From positions 1 to 5,852 of the forward strand of contig JALSTE010000005.1 in assembly GCA_026983855.1 (NCBI GenBank): a stretch of DNA of 5,852 nucleotides. Direction: 5' to 3'. The stretch comes from Acidimicrobiia bacterium. Lineage in GTDB: Bacteria > Actinomycetota > Acidimicrobiia > Acidimicrobiales > Poriferisodalaceae. The notes beneath the pieces are model-generated. The model was not told where the DNA came from, searched no databases, and was given only the letters and a program-made list of their open reading frames with translations. The translations under genes were made by a program, and so were the position numbers. Positions 4,851 to 5,852 of the stretch are shown in pieces; the first letter of the stretch is position 1, and the number at the start of each line of letters is the position of its first letter.

Positions 4851-4949
4851 GTTCCCCGACCGGGCGAGAGGGGCTGGTCCCGTCGACCGGAGTCGAGGGT
4901 TCCGGGGTCGTAACGAATTCCGTACCGTCGGGTAGTTCGCGTCGATTGA

Positions 4950-4971
4950 TCCGGAACACGTCGGGTCCGGA
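4950..4971 (+). promoter_or_regulatory. Hairpin in the leader of the 51-aa gene
   Basis: Two copies of tccgga (4950-4955, 4966-4971) can pair around a 10-nt loop, ending 15 nt before the ATG at 4987. A -10-like TACCGT lies upstream at 4923-4928, so the hairpin would be in the 5' leader. The rest of 4851-4949 shows no gene. Support is weak. Confidence 0.2.
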
Positions 4972-4986
4972 CGGGGTTTCGGGGGT

Positions 4987-5142
4987 ATGGCTGATGTTGA
5001 TCTTGACTGGAGACCCGTGGCGGGAACCAGGACCTGCCTGGAACCCGGGTGCGGGACGTATCTCTCCCGCTACAACTCCTCGGAATGGTGTGCCCTGCAC
5101 GCCCCCCTCGAGGTTCCCCGAACCCGGGGCAAGAGGCTCTGA
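4987..5142 (+). CDS. Small Cys-rich putative zinc-binding protein, 51 aa
   Basis: The ORF runs from ATG 4987 to TGA 5140-5142. The protein contains Cys17, Cys22, Cys35 and His38 in a C-x4-C-x12-C-x2-H arrangement, within TCLEPGCGTYLSRYN and WCALH. The CGTxLSRYN...C..H pattern is one I associate with short actinobacterial zinc-ribbon-like proteins of unknown function, which makes this likely to be real despite its size. The N-terminus is acidic (ADVDLDW) and the C-terminus basic (RTRGKRL). ATG 4987 is the only ordinary start, since the frame is closed by TAG at 4933. The ribosome-binding site is poor (a G run, 4981-4985). It lies downstream of rsrA by 164 nt on the same strand and may have its own promoter. 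A role with nucleic acid or a protein partner is possible but unproven. Confidence 0.6.
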   Translation: MADVDLDWRPVAGTRTCLEPGCGTYLSRYNSSEWCALHAPLEVPRTRGKRL

Positions 5143-5160
5143 GCCAGTTGGTCGGGGTGA

Positions 5161-5252
5161 CCGCGGCCGCGGGGCGGCGGCGGTTCGGCCGTGGCGCGGG
5201 TTCGGACCGTTGGGGTGGTCGCGGTTCCCGGGAGGTGTTGGTTCGGCCGTGG
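5161..5252 (+). repeat. Short direct repeats and a 12-nt palindrome in an intergenic region
   Basis: The perfect palindrome ccgcggccgcgg occupies 5161-5172. The 13-mer ggttcggccgtgg follows at 5182-5194 and recurs at 5240-5252, with a diverged copy, ggttcggaccgttgg, at 5199-5213. The region 5143-5278 has no convincing gene. The repeats lie just upstream of a leaderless-type promoter and may be regulatory, or simply low-complexity sequence. Confidence 0.35.
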
Positions 5253-5278
5253 GGTCGGTGATCTGTGTCCGGTGCGTT

Positions 5279-5284
5279 TACGAT
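5279..5284 (+). promoter_or_regulatory. Putative -10 element (TACGAT), leaderless type
   Basis: TACGAT fits TAnnnT and ends 7 nt before the ATG at 5292. The alternative in-frame ATG at 5283 overlaps this element, so the promoter favours the ATG at 5292 as start. Confidence 0.5.
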
Positions 5285-5291
5285 GGGTGCC

Positions 5292-5426
5292 ATGAACATC
5301 CTCGCAGCCCAGGTGTGGCACTTCTGGATCGCCGTTCTGTTGGTACCGGCCGTCATCGTGGCTGTGATCGCGGTGATCGTCATCTACATGACGAAGGTCT
5401 TCGGCCCCCGGTACCCCAAGCGCTGA
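5292..5426 (+). CDS. Small single-span membrane protein, 44 aa
   Basis: The ORF encodes a short N-terminal segment (MNILAAQVWHFW), a strongly hydrophobic stretch at about 11-32 dominated by Val, Ile, Ala and Leu, and a basic tail (TKVFGPRYPKR). By the positive-inside rule the C-terminus should face the cytoplasm. The long Val/Ile-rich span makes chance unlikely, and a -10-like element 7 nt before the ATG suggests a leaderless mRNA. I believe similar tiny proteins with a WHFW-like start and a PGRR/YPKR-like end occur near metalloprotease genes in actinobacteria, but I cannot verify this. Function is unknown. An in-frame ATG at 5283 would add three residues. Confidence 0.65.
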   Translation: MNILAAQVWHFWIAVLLVPAVIVAVIAVIVIYMTKVFGPRYPKR

Positions 5427-5453
5427 CCGCTTCCACCGGTACCCGGCCATAAT
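5423..5453 (+). promoter_or_regulatory. Candidate promoter of the metalloprotease-family gene
   Basis: CATAAT (5448-5453) matches the TATAAT -10 consensus at five of six positions and stands out as AT-rich here. A weak -35, ctgacc (5423-5428), lies 19 nt upstream, slightly far. This would give a leader of roughly 60 nt before the ATG at 5523. Confidence 0.4.
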
Positions 5454-5522
5454 GGGCGACCCGGGGTCGGGTGGATCCGTTCGAGCCGAGCCCCGTCACC
5501 ACCCACAGATCGGGAGACCCTC

Positions 5523-5852
5523 ATGACCGGCGCCGTCGACTGGGAACTGGCCCGCCGTATCGCCCACCGGGTGGGCGGCAACGATCCCCTGGCCCAGTCC
5601 TACCTCTACGATTCCCTGGCTCCGGACTTCGAGTCCTTCACGGCCAAGGCCGAGAAGCTGGTGGCCGAGGAGACCGGCTTGGTTTCCCTGGCCGGTCCGG
5701 CCCGGGCCCGGGTCATCGACCGGTCTCAGTGGGTTGACGCCAACATCAAGTCCTTCCAGCGCCTGCTACGTCCGCTCACCGACAAGCTCGAGGAGAAGCT
5801 GAGGCCCGGACCGACCGCGGGGCTCACCCGCAAGGTCGCCGGCGCTGAGCTT
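5523..5852 (+). CDS. Zinc-dependent metalloprotease family protein (DUF2342-like), partial
   Basis: The first 110 codons are present and the gene runs off the window. The N-terminus has VDWELARRIAHRVGG (5-19), then KAEKLVAEETGL (41-52) and the conserved-looking VIDRSQWVDANIKSFQRLL (64-82). I recognise this order, a V-DW start, an EETGL segment and an R-x-x-WV-x-AN motif, from the DUF2342 family, annotated as putative zinc metalloprotease or coenzyme F420 biosynthesis-associated protein in Actinobacteria. The expected HExxH zinc motif would lie beyond the window, so activity cannot be judged. The ATG at 5523 has gggaga (5512-5517) 5 nt upstream, a good ribosome-binding site. It is preceded by the 44-aa membrane protein gene and seems to have its own promoter. 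Confidence 0.8.
   Translation, partial: MTGAVDWELARRIAHRVGGNDPLAQSYLYDSLAPDFESFTAKAEKLVAEETGLVSLAGPARARVIDRSQWVDANIKSFQRLLRPLTDKLEEKLRPGPTAGLTRKVAGAEL

Noticed and set aside
5161..5172. ccgcggccgcgg as a possible terminator stem
   Set aside because: A perfect palindrome without a loop forms a poor hairpin, and such GC palindromes are expected by chance here.
4805..5383. 192-codon minus-strand open frame
   Set aside because: It is Thr/Arg/Pro-rich shadow sequence running opposite the 51-aa and membrane protein genes, with no start signal or domain.
4946..5452. 168-codon plus-strand open frame over the small genes
   Set aside because: It is out of frame with both the Cys-rich and the membrane ORF and has no motif or ribosome-binding site.

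Overview
The window looks like chromosomal DNA from a high-GC actinobacterium. GTG starts are frequent, third codon positions are GC-rich, and several -10-like hexamers (TAnnnT) sit only 6-7 nt before a start codon, which suggests leaderless mRNAs. A SigR/RsrA-type sigma/anti-sigma pair and the start of a DUF2342-type metalloprotease gene are both characteristic of Actinobacteria. An Acidimicrobiia-like lineage is my guess, not shown by the sequence. Nothing indicates a phage, plasmid or transposon.

Layout, left to right. Bases 1-21 could be the last codons of an upstream gene, possibly topA. A GC-rich gap with imperfect repeats follows, then a putative leaderless 32-codon ORF whose stop overlaps the start of tmk (thymidylate kinase). 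holB (DNA polymerase III delta-prime) begins inside the end of tmk, so the two form a replication/nucleotide operon. Two hairpins separate holB from a convergent minus-strand block. Read in its own direction, that block holds an unrecognised 142-aa protein, tRNA-Thr(CGU) and a fumarylacetoacetate hydrolase (FAH) family enzyme.

On the plus strand, divergent from the 142-aa gene, lies an ECF sigma factor with a leaderless-type promoter, followed by a small zinc anti-sigma factor. The Cys/His spacing of the anti-sigma factor matches Streptomyces RsrA without gaps, so this is probably a thiol-redox stress switch. Between their coding regions is a 33-codon ORF whose ribosome-binding site and start region look like a duplicate of those of rsrA.

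The right part carries two very small genes that standard ORF length cut-offs would miss: a 51-aa protein with a C-x4-C-x12-C-x2-H pattern and a 44-aa single-span membrane protein with a leaderless-type promoter. The window ends inside the metalloprotease-family gene.

I see mostly ordinary core-genome content. The best leads are the small ORFs, the duplicated rsrA start region, and the loss of zinc-binding cysteines in HolB. I found no convincing novel multi-gene system.
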